Source: Salarchaeum japonicum (GTDB lineage Archaea; Halobacteriota; Halobacteria; Halobacteriales; Halobacteriaceae). Taken from it: a stretch of 64,000 bases of DNA. Below the pieces are notes generated by a model. It saw only the letters and a list, made by a program, of their open reading frames with translations. It had not been told where the DNA came from and did not search any database. Each line of letters begins with the position of its first letter. Position 1 is the first letter of the stretch. Made by a program: the position numbers and the translations under genes. Location of the stretch: positions 1,307,564 through 1,371,563 of the forward strand of contig NZ_CP085324.1 in NCBI RefSeq assembly GCF_020614395.1, in the 5' to 3' direction. Shown piece after piece: positions 1 through 8,182 of the stretch.

Positions 1-398
1 ACCACGCCGAGGTTGTCGTTCAGTCCCGTGACGCGCGCCGACCGCGAGAACGCCGTGGCGTTCATCGACCGCTCGGAGACGTTCTCCCCGTCCGCGACCA
101 GCGCCCCCGCCCTGTCCTGGAAGTTCTCGTAGAGCGGGAGCGTCTCGTTCTCGAAGCGAGCCGCGAACTCGCGGAAGTCCGCGCGCTGGGAGTCGTTTTC
201 GAGCGGCGTCCGGTACTGGAACGTCCACTGCGCCGACCCGTCCGCCGCGACGGTGATGGTGAAGTGAACGCTCGAAAACGAGGGGTCGTCGGCGGTGCCG
301 ACGCTGTCCGCGTCCCCGAGGCCGCTCGCGGGCGTCACGCCGACGATCAGGGCGCTCGCGACGAGGAGCGCGCAGACCGCGGCGGTGACCCGAGACAT
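1..398 (-). CDS. Exported hypothetical protein, N-terminal part only
   Basis: The gene runs off the left edge; 132 codons from the ATG at 398 are visible. The product starts with a hydrophobic signal segment (about residues 5-25) followed by an acidic, secreted-type domain with several N-x-S/T glycosylation sequons. It resembles the N-terminal ectodomain of haloarchaeal membrane-anchored proteins that I loosely associate with DUF7345, some of which carry a C-terminal helix-turn-helix. That label is from memory, and the C-terminus cannot be seen. No function can be assigned. It is divergent from the ABC importer that follows. Confidence 0.75.
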   Translation of the reverse strand, partial: MSRVTAAVCALLVASALIVGVTPASGLGDADSVGTADDPSFSSVHFTITVAADGSAQWTFQYRTPLENDSQRADFREFAARFENETLPLYENFQDRAGALVADGENVSERSMNATAFSRSARVTGLNDNLGV

Positions 399-447
399 AC
401 CCCGGACTCGGTGCCAGCGAACCAAATGTCTAGGGATTCTCGCGGAC

Positions 448-519
448 GGAACGGGGTCGTCCGGCAGGTATTGCAGGTGTCGCGTGCGCTCCGCGAGCGC
501 CGGAACCGGGTCGTCCGGC
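448..519 (+). repeat. Short imperfect direct repeat in intergenic region
   Basis: An 18-nt unit at 448-465 recurs at 502-519 with one mismatch; the shared part ends in GGGTCGTCCGGC. It lies in the roughly 230-bp non-coding gap between the truncated exported gene (start 398) and the ABC substrate-binding gene (start 631). I see no clear TATA element or other gene in this gap. The repeat could be a regulator site or chance in GC-rich DNA. Confidence 0.3.
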
Positions 520-630
520 GGGCTGTCGGGCGCGGGCGGACGGAACGGCCGTTCACGGGCGGAACGAGACCGGCGTAACGGCTGACGCGGTAGTTCGTGT
601 TTTGACACCGCTAGCCGTACGGTGGGTACG

Positions 631-1614
631 ATGAATCGACGAGCGTTCCTCGGCGCGACGGGTGCGGCCGCCGCGTCGTTGACGGCTGGCTGCATCGGAA
701 GCGGAATCGTCGGCGGGTCGCGCACCGTCACCCTCGACTACGCCTACTACAACCCCGTGAGCCTCGTGCTCCGGGAGAAGGGCTGGGTGGGCGAGGAGTT
801 CGAAGACAGCGACGCGAGCGTCGAGTGGGTGTTGAGCCTCGGGAGCAACCAGGCGAACCAGTACTCCCAGAGCGGGGAGGCGCAGGCAGCATCCACTGCG
901 GGCATCGCGGCGCTGATGGCGCGCTCGAACGGCGTCCCCATCCGCACGGGCTACATCTACTCGCGGCCCGAGTGGACCGCGCTCGTCGCGAAATCGAGCA
1001 GCGACATCTCGGAGGTCGCCGACCTCGAAGGGAAGTCCGTCGCCGCGACGCTCGGCACCGACCCCCACTTCTTCCTCCTGCAGGCGCTCGACACCGCGGG
1101 CCTCAGCGAGAGCGACGTGGACATCGTCGACCTCCAGCACCCCGAGGGCCAGGACGCCCTCCTCCAGGACGAAGTGGACGCGTGGGCGGGCCTCGACCCC
1201 CACATGGCCGAACTCCAGCTCGAACACGACGTGGAGCTGTTCTTCCGGCGGCCCGAGTTCAACACGAACGGCACCCTGAACTTCCTCGAAGGCTTCCTCC
1301 AGAACCACCCCGAGGACGTGAACCGCGTGCTCCGGGCGTACGAGCGCGGCCGGGAGTGGGCCATCGAGAACCCCGAGGAGACGGTGTCCATCCTCGCGAG
1401 CGCCTCGGAGATGTCGAAGCCGGTCGCGCGGAAGGTGTTCACCGACCGCACCGACCTCTCCGCGCCCATCCCGGGCGACCAGCACCGCTCCCTGCTCTCC
1501 GACCTCGCGCCCATCCTCCAGGAGAAGGGCTTCGTCGATTCGAGCGTCGACCTCCAGGCGGCCATCGACGAACTCGTCCGGCCGTCCATCTCCGAGTCGG
1601 TGGTGAACGGATGA
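631..1614 (+). CDS. ABC transporter substrate-binding lipoprotein (sulfonate/nitrate/taurine type)
   Basis: Extracytoplasmic binding protein of an ABC importer, 327 aa. The leader has a twin arginine at residues 3-4 and a lipobox ending in AGC (Cys about 20), so Tat export and lipid anchoring are likely. The rest resembles the SsuA/TauA/NMT1-like fold used for aliphatic sulfonates, taurine, nitrate or thiamine precursors; the ligand cannot be read from sequence. An in-frame GTG lies at 622, but the ATG at 631 places the twin arginine normally. Its stop overlaps the permease start (ATGA at 1611-1614), so the three genes form one operon. Confidence 0.88.
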   Translation: MNRRAFLGATGAAAASLTAGCIGSGIVGGSRTVTLDYAYYNPVSLVLREKGWVGEEFEDSDASVEWVLSLGSNQANQYSQSGEAQAASTAGIAALMARSNGVPIRTGYIYSRPEWTALVAKSSSDISEVADLEGKSVAATLGTDPHFFLLQALDTAGLSESDVDIVDLQHPEGQDALLQDEVDAWAGLDPHMAELQLEHDVELFFRRPEFNTNGTLNFLEGFLQNHPEDVNRVLRAYERGREWAIENPEETVSILASASEMSKPVARKVFTDRTDLSAPIPGDQHRSLLSDLAPILQEKGFVDSSVDLQAAIDELVRPSISESVVNG

Positions 1615-2390
1615 GCACGCGGACGTACGGCCTCGCGGACGTGTCGCTCGACCGCGCGCGCTGGATACTCGGCCTCGTCGTGCCGGCGTTCCTCGTGGTC
1701 GGCTGGCACGTCGCGGTCGTGACGGGCGTCTTCCCGCCCTACCAGCTCCCGAAACCCCTGGCAGTGCTGGAGACGCTGTACTCGCTCGCGGCGTCGGGAC
1801 AGCTCGCCACGCACGTCTCCGTCACCGTCCAGCGCGTCTTCTTCGGGTGCGTCGTCGGGATGACGCTCGCCGTCCTCCTCGGCACGCTCACCGGCATCTC
1901 GCGGACGGCGAGCGCGCTCCTCGACCCGCTCTTCCAGAGCCTGAAGAACATCCCGTCGCTCGCGTGGGTGCCGCTGTTCCTGCTCTGGTTCGGCATCGGC
2001 GAGGTGGCGAAAGTCCTCCTCATCGCCGTCGGCGCGTTCTTCCCCGTCTACCTCAACCTCTCCACGGGCCTGCACGCCGTGGACGAGGCGCGCCGGGAGG
2101 TCGCTGAAGTGTACGACCTCACGCGGTTCGAGACCCTCAAGTCGGTGGTGTTTCCGGCGGCGCTCCCCAGTCTGTTCGTCGGCGTGCGGAGCGGCGTCGG
2201 CCTCGCGTGGATGTTCGTCGTCGCCGCGGAACTCATCGGCGCGAGCCAGGGTCTCGGCTTCCTCATGAAGAACGGCCGCGTGCTCTCCCGGCCCGACATG
2301 ATTATCGGCGCAATCCTGCTGTTCGCGCTGTTCGGGAACCTCACCGACCTCGCCGTCAAGGAGGTGGAGAAACGTGTCGTCGACTGGTGA
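1611..2390 (+). CDS. ABC transporter permease (SsuC/TauC type)
   Basis: Membrane subunit of the importer, 259 aa, with about six transmembrane helices. The EAA-like loop, which docks the ATPase, lies around residues 165-190. Length and pattern match the SsuC/TauC/NrtB family. It overlaps the lipoprotein gene by 4 nt and the ATPase gene by 17 nt, indicating translational coupling. The substrate follows from the binding protein and remains open (sulfonate, taurine, nitrate or a thiamine precursor). Confidence 0.88.
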   Translation: MSTRTYGLADVSLDRARWILGLVVPAFLVVGWHVAVVTGVFPPYQLPKPLAVLETLYSLAASGQLATHVSVTVQRVFFGCVVGMTLAVLLGTLTGISRTASALLDPLFQSLKNIPSLAWVPLFLLWFGIGEVAKVLLIAVGAFFPVYLNLSTGLHAVDEARREVAEVYDLTRFETLKSVVFPAALPSLFVGVRSGVGLAWMFVVAAELIGASQGLGFLMKNGRVLSRPDMIIGAILLFALFGNLTDLAVKEVEKRVVDW

Positions 2391-3132
2391 GTCTTCGTCG
2401 GCGGTCGCCGTCGAAGACCTGACGAAGGCCTACGGCGACACCGTGGCGCTCCGCGACGTCTCCCTGTCGGTCGCGCCCGGCGAGTTCGTGTCCGTCGTCG
2501 GTCACTCCGGCTGTGGGAAGAGCACGCTCCTCCGCGTCCTCGCCGGCCTCGAAGACGACTTCCGGGGGACGGCGACCGTGGACGGGACGGACGTGCGCAC
2601 GGAGGGCGGTCACCGCGTCGGGATGGTGTTCCAGGAGCCCCGTCTGTTGCCGTGGAAGACGGTGCGGGAGAACGTCGCGGTCGGCCTGCCGCGGGACGTA
2701 GACCCGGACAGCGAGGCGGCGCGCGAACGCGTGGACGCGCTCCTCGACCGCGTCGGCCTCTCCGGGTTCGAGGACGCGCGCCCGAGCGAACTCTCCGGCG
2801 GGATGGCCCAGCGCGTCTCGCTCGCGCGCGGCCTCGCGTACGACCCGACCGTGATGTTGCTGGACGAACCGTTCTCCGCGCTCGACGCGCTCACGAAGTA
2901 CGAACAACAGGACTTCCTGCTCGACCTCTGGCGGGACAGCGACCTCACGGTCGTCCTCGTCACGCACGACGTGGAGGAAGCCGCCTACCTCTCCGACCGC
3001 GTCGTCGTGCTCGGCGGCCAGCCGGGCACCGTCGAGACGACCGTCGATATCGGCGAGGGGAGGCCGCGCGACCGCGAGGAGTGGCTCGTCCCCTACCGCG
3101 ACCGCATCACGACCGCGCTCGGCGTCGAATAA
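2374..3132 (+). CDS. ABC transporter ATP-binding protein (SsuB/TauB type)
   Basis: ATPase subunit, 252 aa. The Walker A motif GHSGCGKST is near residue 47, the Q-loop reads FQEPRLLPW, the signature is LSGGMAQR, and Walker B with D-loop reads LLDEPFSALD. The F-Q-E-P-R-L-L-P-W form is typical of SsuB/TauB importers. The GTG start overlaps the permease end by 17 nt. The gene ends directly against the convergent stop of the small DUF1508 gene. Confidence 0.9.
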   Translation: MSSTGESSSAVAVEDLTKAYGDTVALRDVSLSVAPGEFVSVVGHSGCGKSTLLRVLAGLEDDFRGTATVDGTDVRTEGGHRVGMVFQEPRLLPWKTVRENVAVGLPRDVDPDSEAARERVDALLDRVGLSGFEDARPSELSGGMAQRVSLARGLAYDPTVMLLDEPFSALDALTKYEQQDFLLDLWRDSDLTVVLVTHDVEEAAYLSDRVVVLGGQPGTVETTVDIGEGRPRDREEWLVPYRDRITTALGVE

Positions 3133-3318
3133 CTACTCCTCGACGGGCGCGCCGGGCGCGTTCTCCTTCACGCTCTCAAGGCCCTGTTTGGCCTTCTGTT
3201 TCGACGCGTAGCCCTCGCCGGAGTCCGCGAGGATGTTGCCGTTCCGGTGGACGAGCCGCCACCGCCACTGACCCGCGTCGTCCTCGTACACCTCGAAGCG
3301 CGCCTGTGAGTCACTCAT
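3133..3318 (-). CDS. DUF1508/YegP-family small protein
   Basis: A 61-aa protein with the DUF1508 (UPF0339) pattern: a beta-strand pair in F-E-V-Y-E-D then W-R-W-R-L, followed by N-G-N-I-L-A-D-S-G-E-G-Y and a lysine-rich helix. Haloarchaeal homologues are short single-domain versions with no settled function; bacterial YegP has two repeats. The ATG at 3318 was preferred over an upstream in-frame start because the family match begins here and the extra N-terminal stretch is not acidic. Confidence 0.85.
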   Translation of the reverse strand: MSDSQARFEVYEDDAGQWRWRLVHRNGNILADSGEGYASKQKAKQGLESVKENAPGAPVEE

Positions 3319-3407
3319 ACGTGCCGTGACGGCCTCCCGCGGGAAAAGCCTGGGGTGGCGCGGAGTCGGCGAGTACGTTTTTCCGGCCGGCGGCCACACC
3401 ACCACGT

Positions 3408-3746
3408 ATGCCGCACACGAAATCGCACGTGAGCGACGCGGAATCGGTGCTTCCGGACGACGTGAAGGGCGAGATGTGGATGCTCCGGGACGACCTCGAC
3501 ACGGAGACGCTCGGGTTCACCGTGCTCGCGCTCGAAGCCGGCGAGGAGACGATGAGTCACGCGCACGTGGACGACGACCAGGAGGAGATTTACTACGTCG
3601 CGACGGGCGGCGTGGACGTCGACTTCGGCGACCACACCGTCAGCCTGGAGGCGGACGAGGCGCTCCGCATCAGCCCCGAGGAGGAACGTCAGATTCAGAA
3701 CCGCGACGAGTACTCCAAACTCGTGCTCGTGAGCGCGCCGGTCTAA
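3408..3746 (+). CDS. Cupin-domain protein
   Basis: 112-aa single-domain cupin. The conserved core has H-x-H (S-H-A-H-V) near residue 50, followed by E-E-I-Y-Y-V and then the second cupin motif around D-E-A-L-R-I. The His residues and Glu would bind a metal. Function is open: small cupins include dioxygenases, isomerases and sugar-binding or sensory proteins. It lies 33 bp upstream of a metallo-hydrolase on the same strand, so co-transcription is plausible. Confidence 0.82.
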   Translation: MPHTKSHVSDAESVLPDDVKGEMWMLRDDLDTETLGFTVLALEAGEETMSHAHVDDDQEEIYYVATGGVDVDFGDHTVSLEADEALRISPEEERQIQNRDEYSKLVLVSAPV

Positions 3747-3779
3747 GGGTATTTCCGGGCGCATCCCCGAGAGGGCGGT

Positions 3780-4352
3780 ATGGTCGAGAACCTCTCCGCC
3801 GGCATCGACGCATTCACCAGTAACGCGTTTCTCGTCGAGGGCGAGCGCACCGTCCTCGTGGACGCGGGCGCGAACTACGACGTGGTGGGCCGCATCGAGG
3901 AACGGACGGACGGCCTCGACGCGGTGGTCGTGACGCACACGCACACAGACCACGTCGGCAACCTCGACGACGTGAAGTCGGCGTTCGGCGTCGAAGCGTG
4001 GGGGTTCGACGCCGACCAGCCCGGTATCGACCACGAACTCGCGGACGAGGGCGAAGTTCGGATGGGCGACGACGCCTACACGGTGTTGCACACGCCCGGG
4101 CACAAGAACGACCACGTCTGTCTCTACACCGACCGGACGCTGTTCGCGGGCGACCTCGTGTTCGCGAACGGCGGGTTCGGCCGCACCGACCTCGAAGAAG
4201 GCGACCGCGGCCTGCTCGTCGAGTCCATCGAACGCCTCGAATCACGGCTCTCGGAGGGGCTCGACGTGATGCACTGCGGGCACGGGCCGAGCGTCACCCG
4301 GAACCCCGTCGAGGACGTTCGACTCGCCCGTCAGGGCGCGAAAACGCGATAG
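3780..4352 (+). CDS. MBL-fold metallo-hydrolase
   Basis: 190-aa metallo-beta-lactamase fold hydrolase. The zinc site is visible as T-H-T-H-T-D-H-V-G near residue 57, with further ligands in H-T-P-G-H-K-N-D-H, F-A-G-D-L-V-F and a terminal C-G-H-G-P. The short length and motif set fit the glyoxalase II-like subgroup of thioester or lactone hydrolases. The substrate is not inferable. It follows the cupin gene closely. Confidence 0.85.
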   Translation: MVENLSAGIDAFTSNAFLVEGERTVLVDAGANYDVVGRIEERTDGLDAVVVTHTHTDHVGNLDDVKSAFGVEAWGFDADQPGIDHELADEGEVRMGDDAYTVLHTPGHKNDHVCLYTDRTLFAGDLVFANGGFGRTDLEEGDRGLLVESIERLESRLSEGLDVMHCGHGPSVTRNPVEDVRLARQGAKTR

Positions 4353-4418
4353 GACGGCAGGGTTTCGCGCGGGCGACAGACATATGTCACTCGGTAGCAT
4401 GCGGTAGCGTGCATCGCT

Positions 4419-4679
4419 ATGCAACCGTGCCAGAACTGTCAGGCGGTCATCGACGAGTATCTCCTCGATAAACAACTCGAACCCCTGCGCGACCTCACGG
4501 TCGACGACTTCAACGTCTGCGCCGACTGCACGACAGTCGTCGCGGACGCGTGCGTCGAGTGCGGCGGCGCGGTCTACGTCCCCCGAAGCGAAACGCGAAC
4601 GCCGGACGTCTGTCCGGCGTGCCGGTCTGACCTCATCGAGCGCACCGGGCGCGACCCCGGGTGGATGGTCACCACCTAG
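4419..4679 (+). CDS. Small zinc-ribbon protein, haloarchaeal
   Basis: 86-aa protein with four C-x-x-C type knuckles: C-Q-N-C near the N-terminus, C-A-D-C, C-V-E-C and C-P-A-C near the C-terminus. This suggests two zinc-binding ribbons. The sequence resembles a haloarchaea-wide small-protein family (DUF7571 by memory, unverified). A role in nucleic-acid or protein binding is typical of such ribbons but not shown here. It converges on the next gene with a 2-bp gap. Confidence 0.8.
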   Translation: MQPCQNCQAVIDEYLLDKQLEPLRDLTVDDFNVCADCTTVVADACVECGGAVYVPRSETRTPDVCPACRSDLIERTGRDPGWMVTT

Positions 4680-4681
4680 GG

Positions 4682-4948
4682 TTACTCCTTCAGTCCGTAG
4701 TAGCCGGGTTCGTCCTCGCTCTCCGGTTCCGCGATGACGAGCGCGTCACTGTTCCGCATCACCCACGGAATCGCCCAGTCCAGCAGGATTTCCTCCGTCC
4801 CCTCGTCGAGCGCGGCGTCCGGGTCGAGACCCTGGAGCAGGCGCGCTATCTCGTAGACGGTGTACATCTCGTCGTCGTCGAGGAGTTCGTCCGGTTCGTA
4901 GAAGTCACAGGGGTGGAACGTGTCGAAGTCGGACTTCGGCCGAGGCAT
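4682..4948 (-). CDS. Small acidic haloarchaeal protein (DUF5827-like)
   Basis: 88-aa highly acidic soluble protein beginning with P-R-P-K-S-D-F-D. It has a central helical part (Y-T-V-Y-E-I-A-R-L-L-Q-G-L) and ends E-P-G-Y-Y-G-L-K. It resembles the haloarchaeal family I recall as DUF5827; function unknown. The ATG at 4948 was chosen because the upstream in-frame extension is basic and proline-rich, unlike native haloarchaeal protein. Confidence 0.78.
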   Translation of the reverse strand: MPRPKSDFDTFHPCDFYEPDELLDDDEMYTVYEIARLLQGLDPDAALDEGTEEILLDWAIPWVMRNSDALVIAEPESEDEPGYYGLKE

Positions 4949-5055
4949 ACCGAGGGGTGCGCCCGCGGCCGGCAAAAACCCACGGACTCGACGGCGCAAG
5001 ACGCACCGATGACGAAACGTTATGTGGGGGAGTCTCTAACACCCGGTATCTTGCG

Positions 5056-5487
5056 ATGGAGTTAGATGGCACACGACAGTCCACGCCGGGGAAGGAAGCG
5101 CTGTACGCGGTCGTAGAGGAGTTCGGCGGGGACGCGCTCCGCGACCTCTGGGTGTTCGACGGCGACACCCAGGAACCACTCTTCGTTCGCGAGGACGTCG
5201 CGGACGAACTCGCCGACGCGGACGTGGAGCGCTACATCGACAACGAACGATACGGGTTCGTCACCCGGGAGACCTACGACAACCTCCACTACGCCGAGTT
5301 CTACTACACGCTCCGCGGGTTCGACACGTTCGAGCAGTACCGGACGTTCGCGTCCCGGGACGGCGAGCGCGTCGGCGTCCTGTGTAGTTTCGACCGCCGC
5401 GAGGGCGGCTACGACTTCGCCGACCTGACGGAGTGCGTGAGCGACGAACTCGCGGACTACCCGCTGTCGGAACTCCTGCCGGCGTAG
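5056..5487 (+). CDS. Haloarchaeal DUF7522-like protein
   Basis: 143-aa acidic soluble protein of unknown function. The pattern is a helix ending in L-R-D-L-W, a linker F-V-R-E-D-V, a block with Y-Y-T-L-R-G-F, and a terminal helix D-L-T-E-C-V-S-D-E-L. It aligns by eye with the product of the gene at 53310-53738, so the window holds two members of this family. The ATG at 5056 is preferred; upstream in-frame sequence is basic. The DUF name is from memory. Confidence 0.75.
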   Translation: MELDGTRQSTPGKEALYAVVEEFGGDALRDLWVFDGDTQEPLFVREDVADELADADVERYIDNERYGFVTRETYDNLHYAEFYYTLRGFDTFEQYRTFASRDGERVGVLCSFDRREGGYDFADLTECVSDELADYPLSELLPA

Positions 5488-5518
5488 CGCGCGAAAGAAA
5501 ACTGGTGGGTTCCCCGGA

Positions 5519-6121
5519 TTATTCGAACGTCGCGACGACGTCCTCGTACTTGTCCGCGACGTCGTCCCAGTCGACGACGTCGAAGAAGTTGCTGATGAAG
5601 TCGCCGCGGTCCGGGCCGTAGTCGTAGTAGTAGGAGTGCTCCCAGACGTCGAGCGCGAGGATGGGGTGGCTGCCCCAGAGCGCGCCCTGGTCGTGCTTGT
5701 CCACGACGAGGTTACGCAGCTGGTCGGAGTGGGAGTCGTAGACGAGGAGCGCCCAGCCGCCGGCGGCGGACGCCGCGGCTTCGAATTCGCCCTTCCAGGC
5801 GTCGAAGCCGCCGAAGTCCTCCTCGATGCGGGCGGCGAGCGCGCCGGCGGGTTCGCCGCCGCCGTCCTCGCTCATGTTCTCCCAGAAGATGGAGTGGAGG
5901 ATGTGTCCACTGCCGTTGTGGGTGACGTTCCGAATCGCGCCCGCGGAGCTGGAGAAGTCGCCGTCCTCGCGGTTCGCTTCGAGCGTTTCTTCGGCGCTGT
6001 TCCAGCCGTTCACGTAGCCCTGGTGGTGGGTGTCGTGATGCCACGTGAGCACCTGTTCGCTGATGTGCGGTTCGAGCGCGTCGTACTCGTAGGGAAGCGG
6101 GGGAAGTTCGTAGTCAGTCAT
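5519..6121 (-). CDS. sod: Superoxide dismutase (Mn/Fe type)
   Basis: 200-aa cytosolic enzyme that converts superoxide to oxygen and hydrogen peroxide. The N-terminus L-P-P-L-P-Y-E-Y-D-A-L-E-P-H-I is classic. Metal ligands are visible in T-W-H-H-D-T-H-H (first His near residue 28), L-H-S-I-F-W (second His) and D-V-W-E-H (Asp and third His). The full family length is present. A TTTAAC-like element about 39 nt upstream on the minus strand may be its TATA box. The gene is divergent from the HAD hydrolase. Haloarchaeal enzymes of this type are usually manganese-loaded; metal choice cannot be proven here. Confidence 0.96.
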   Translation of the reverse strand: MTDYELPPLPYEYDALEPHISEQVLTWHHDTHHQGYVNGWNSAEETLEANREDGDFSSSAGAIRNVTHNGSGHILHSIFWENMSEDGGGEPAGALAARIEEDFGGFDAWKGEFEAAASAAGGWALLVYDSHSDQLRNLVVDKHDQGALWGSHPILALDVWEHSYYYDYGPDRGDFISNFFDVVDWDDVADKYEDVVATFE

Positions 6122-6229
6122 CGTGTATCACCAACAGATACAACGCTCGGATAACTGTTAAACCTTGAGGCGTTCCATGGTATCACGGCCCACGAAGGGT
6201 TTTCGGGCGTGCTGCGTCTTCGAGCGAGT

Positions 6230-7006
6230 GTGACGTACTCCGGCGTCTTCGTCGACCTCGACGGCACCGTCTGGCGCGGCCGCGACCCCGTTCCCGGTGT
6301 CGCCGACGCGGTTCGCGCGCTCCGCGAGCGCGGCGTGCCGCTCGTGTTCGTGACGAACAACACGGGCGTCCGCCGGGACGACTTCCACGCGCGCCTCGAC
6401 GCGCTCGGCATCGACCCGGACGCGGGCGAGGTCGTGACCGCGGCGTGGGCGACCGCCGAGTACCTCGCGGAGTACCGGCCGAACGCGTCCGTGCACGTGA
6501 TGGGACAGGACGTGGTCGCGGACGAACTCGCCGCCGCCGGCCTCACCGTCTCCGAGTCCGGGACGGCGGACGTGGTCGTCGTCGGGTACGACGAGCGCGT
6601 GTCGATGGATCGCCTGACGGGCGCGCTCCGCGCGTTCGGCCCCGGGACGGACTTCGTCGCCACGAACCGCGACAGCACGACGCCGCACGAGGACGGGCCG
6701 ATGCCGGGCGCGGGCGCGTTCGTCGCCGCCGTTGAAGAGATGACCGACCACGACCCGCTCGTCGTCGGGAAGCCCAGCACGCGCATGGCGGACGTGGCCG
6801 CCGACATCCTCGGCGTCCCGCTCGACGAGTGCCTGATGGTCGGGGACAACCTCCACACGGACGTACTGATGGGCGACCGCGCGGGCATGGACACCGCGCT
6901 CGTCCTCACGGGCGTCAGCGACCGCGCGGACATCGAAACGACGGACATCACGCCGACGCACGTCCTCGACAGTATCGCGGACGTGCCGACGCTCTTCGAA
7001 AACTGA
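6230..7006 (+). CDS. HAD-IIA family hydrolase (NagD/phosphoglycolate phosphatase-like)
   Basis: 258-aa HAD phosphatase. Motif I is D-L-D-G-T (nucleophile Asp 9, acid/base Asp 11), motif II is V-T-N-N-T-G near residue 42, a Lys lies in V-V-G-K-P-S, and motif IV is M-V-G-D-N-L-x-T-D. The large cap domain sits between motifs II and III, as in NagD or 4-nitrophenyl phosphatase-like enzymes. The GTG at 6230 gives the expected short N-terminus; an upstream GTG at 6209 adds a basic stretch. The natural substrate is unknown. Confidence 0.88.
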   Translation: MTYSGVFVDLDGTVWRGRDPVPGVADAVRALRERGVPLVFVTNNTGVRRDDFHARLDALGIDPDAGEVVTAAWATAEYLAEYRPNASVHVMGQDVVADELAAAGLTVSESGTADVVVVGYDERVSMDRLTGALRAFGPGTDFVATNRDSTTPHEDGPMPGAGAFVAAVEEMTDHDPLVVGKPSTRMADVAADILGVPLDECLMVGDNLHTDVLMGDRAGMDTALVLTGVSDRADIETTDITPTHVLDSIADVPTLFEN

Positions 7007-7013
7007 GAGTCGA

Positions 7014-7481
7014 TTACTCGACGTCGACGACTTCGATTTCGAATTCGAGGGTTTCGCCGGCGAGCCGGGGGTTGAAGTCGACCTTCGTCACGTCGTCGTC
7101 CACGTGCGTGATTTCGCCGGGCTGGCCGTTCTGCGCTTCGAGGTAGAGGCCTTCCTCGGGGCGCTGGCCGAGCGCCTCGGTGAGTTCCTCGGTCTCGAAC
7201 TCCTGGACGCGTTCCTCGCTCCACTCGCCGTAGGCTTCCTCGGGCGGAATCGTGAGCGTCGCGGTCTCGCCCGCGTCGAGGCCGACGAGGCCGTCCTCCA
7301 TGCCCTCGATGACCTGGCCCGCGCCGACTTCGGCGGTGAGCGGGTCGTACTCGCGGTTCGGCTGTTCGTCGGCGAGTCCTTCCTCGGTCGCGACGGATTC
7401 GCGGGAGGTGTCGAAGACGGTGCCGTCGTCGAGACGGCCCGTGTACTCGAACGTGACCGTGTCGCCGGTTTCGATTGCCAT
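7014..7481 (-). CDS. FKBP-type peptidyl-prolyl cis-trans isomerase (SlyD-like)
   Basis: 155-aa folding helper that isomerises Xaa-Pro bonds. The N-terminal FKBP half shows G-D-T-V-T-F-E-Y-T-G-R-L, G-T-V-F-D-T-S, G-x-G-Q-V-I-E-G-M-E-x-G-L and I-P-P-E-E-A-Y-G. The IF (insert-in-flap) domain follows, and the flap returns in D-F-N-P-R-L-A-G-E-T-L-x-F-E-I-E-V. This layout matches archaeal short FKBPs/SlyD. The ATG at 7481 is a clean family start. Confidence 0.93.
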   Translation of the reverse strand: MAIETGDTVTFEYTGRLDDGTVFDTSRESVATEEGLADEQPNREYDPLTAEVGAGQVIEGMEDGLVGLDAGETATLTIPPEEAYGEWSEERVQEFETEELTEALGQRPEEGLYLEAQNGQPGEITHVDDDVTKVDFNPRLAGETLEFEIEVVDVE

Positions 7482-7519
7482 ACCCGAGAGAGCGGAGCCG
7501 GACGGATACGTGTGTGGTT

Positions 7520-8119
7520 TCAGATTCCCCAGCGCAGTCCGGACATCGTGGCGACGACGGCGACCATCAGGGCGAGTTCCACGAGGCTCAGCATCCCGTA
7601 CTTCTGGTTCAGGTCGGCGAGCCGGTCGTAGTCGGTGTCGTCGGCCGCGAGTTCGTCGAACATCTCGGTCGTGAACCAGTGGAGCGGCCCGAACCCGAGC
7701 GCGAGCAGGGCGACGGCGAGCGCGAGCGCTATCCAGAGCGTCGTCGTCGGGGCCTGCCACATGTTCATCATGGCGGCGAGGCCGATGCCGGAGCCGACGA
7801 CGCCGACGGAGACGGGTTCCATGAGGACGTTCATCTTCGGGACGAAGCGCTCCGCGAACGCCTCGTTCGCCTCGTCCGGCAGACCGCCCATGACGGGCCC
7901 GAGGACGACCGCGCCAAGGACGGACGTGCCGAACCAGAACGCGCCGAGGAAGAGGTGGACGGTGAACATCACGCGGTGGTCGCCCGAGAGGTATCCCAGC
8001 ACGGGTAGGAGGAGCGGAACCGCGATTGCGCCCGCGGTGAACGCGGGGTTCGCCGCGTCGGCCATCTGACTGTACCGTTCGCGCGTCGTCTCGGGGCGTC
8101 GTGCCTCGCCTAGTGACAT
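7520..8119 (-). CDS. Integral membrane protein (DUF2269-like)
   Basis: 199-aa membrane protein with about five hydrophobic helices; charged and aromatic residues lie in G-D-H-R-V-M-F-T-V-H-L-F-L-G-A-F-W-F-G, a pattern recalling DUF2269 or copper-resistance D-like proteins. Function is unknown. An alternative ATG lies at 8152. The ATG at 8119 is preferred because it follows a GAGGG ribosome-binding-like stretch and a TATA-like element 45 nt upstream, which would put the transcription start between the two ATGs. Confidence 0.75.
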   Translation of the reverse strand: MSLGEARRPETTRERYSQMADAANPAFTAGAIAVPLLLPVLGYLSGDHRVMFTVHLFLGAFWFGTSVLGAVVLGPVMGGLPDEANEAFAERFVPKMNVLMEPVSVGVVGSGIGLAAMMNMWQAPTTTLWIALALAVALLALGFGPLHWFTTEMFDELAADDTDYDRLADLNQKYGMLSLVELALMVAVVATMSGLRWGI

Positions 8120-8160
8120 GCGATAACTTCCCTCACGGATTCGTGTTCGCATCCCGTCAC

Positions 8161-8168
8161 ATAAAACT
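8161..8168 (-). promoter_or_regulatory. TATA-like element for the membrane protein gene
   Basis: Read on the minus strand this is AGTTTTAT. It lies about 45 nt before the ATG at 8119 and only about 12 nt before the alternative ATG at 8152. Archaeal transcription usually starts 25-27 nt after the TATA centre, near 8138, which favours the 8119 start with a short leader. Confidence 0.45.
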
Positions 8169-8182
8169 GGCTCCGCGGGCGG

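Noticed and set aside
825-1610. N-terminal extension of the first ABC permease by 262 codons
   Set aside because: The extension overlaps the lipoprotein gene in another frame and is Arg/Pro-rich. The ATG at 1611 gives the normal family length.
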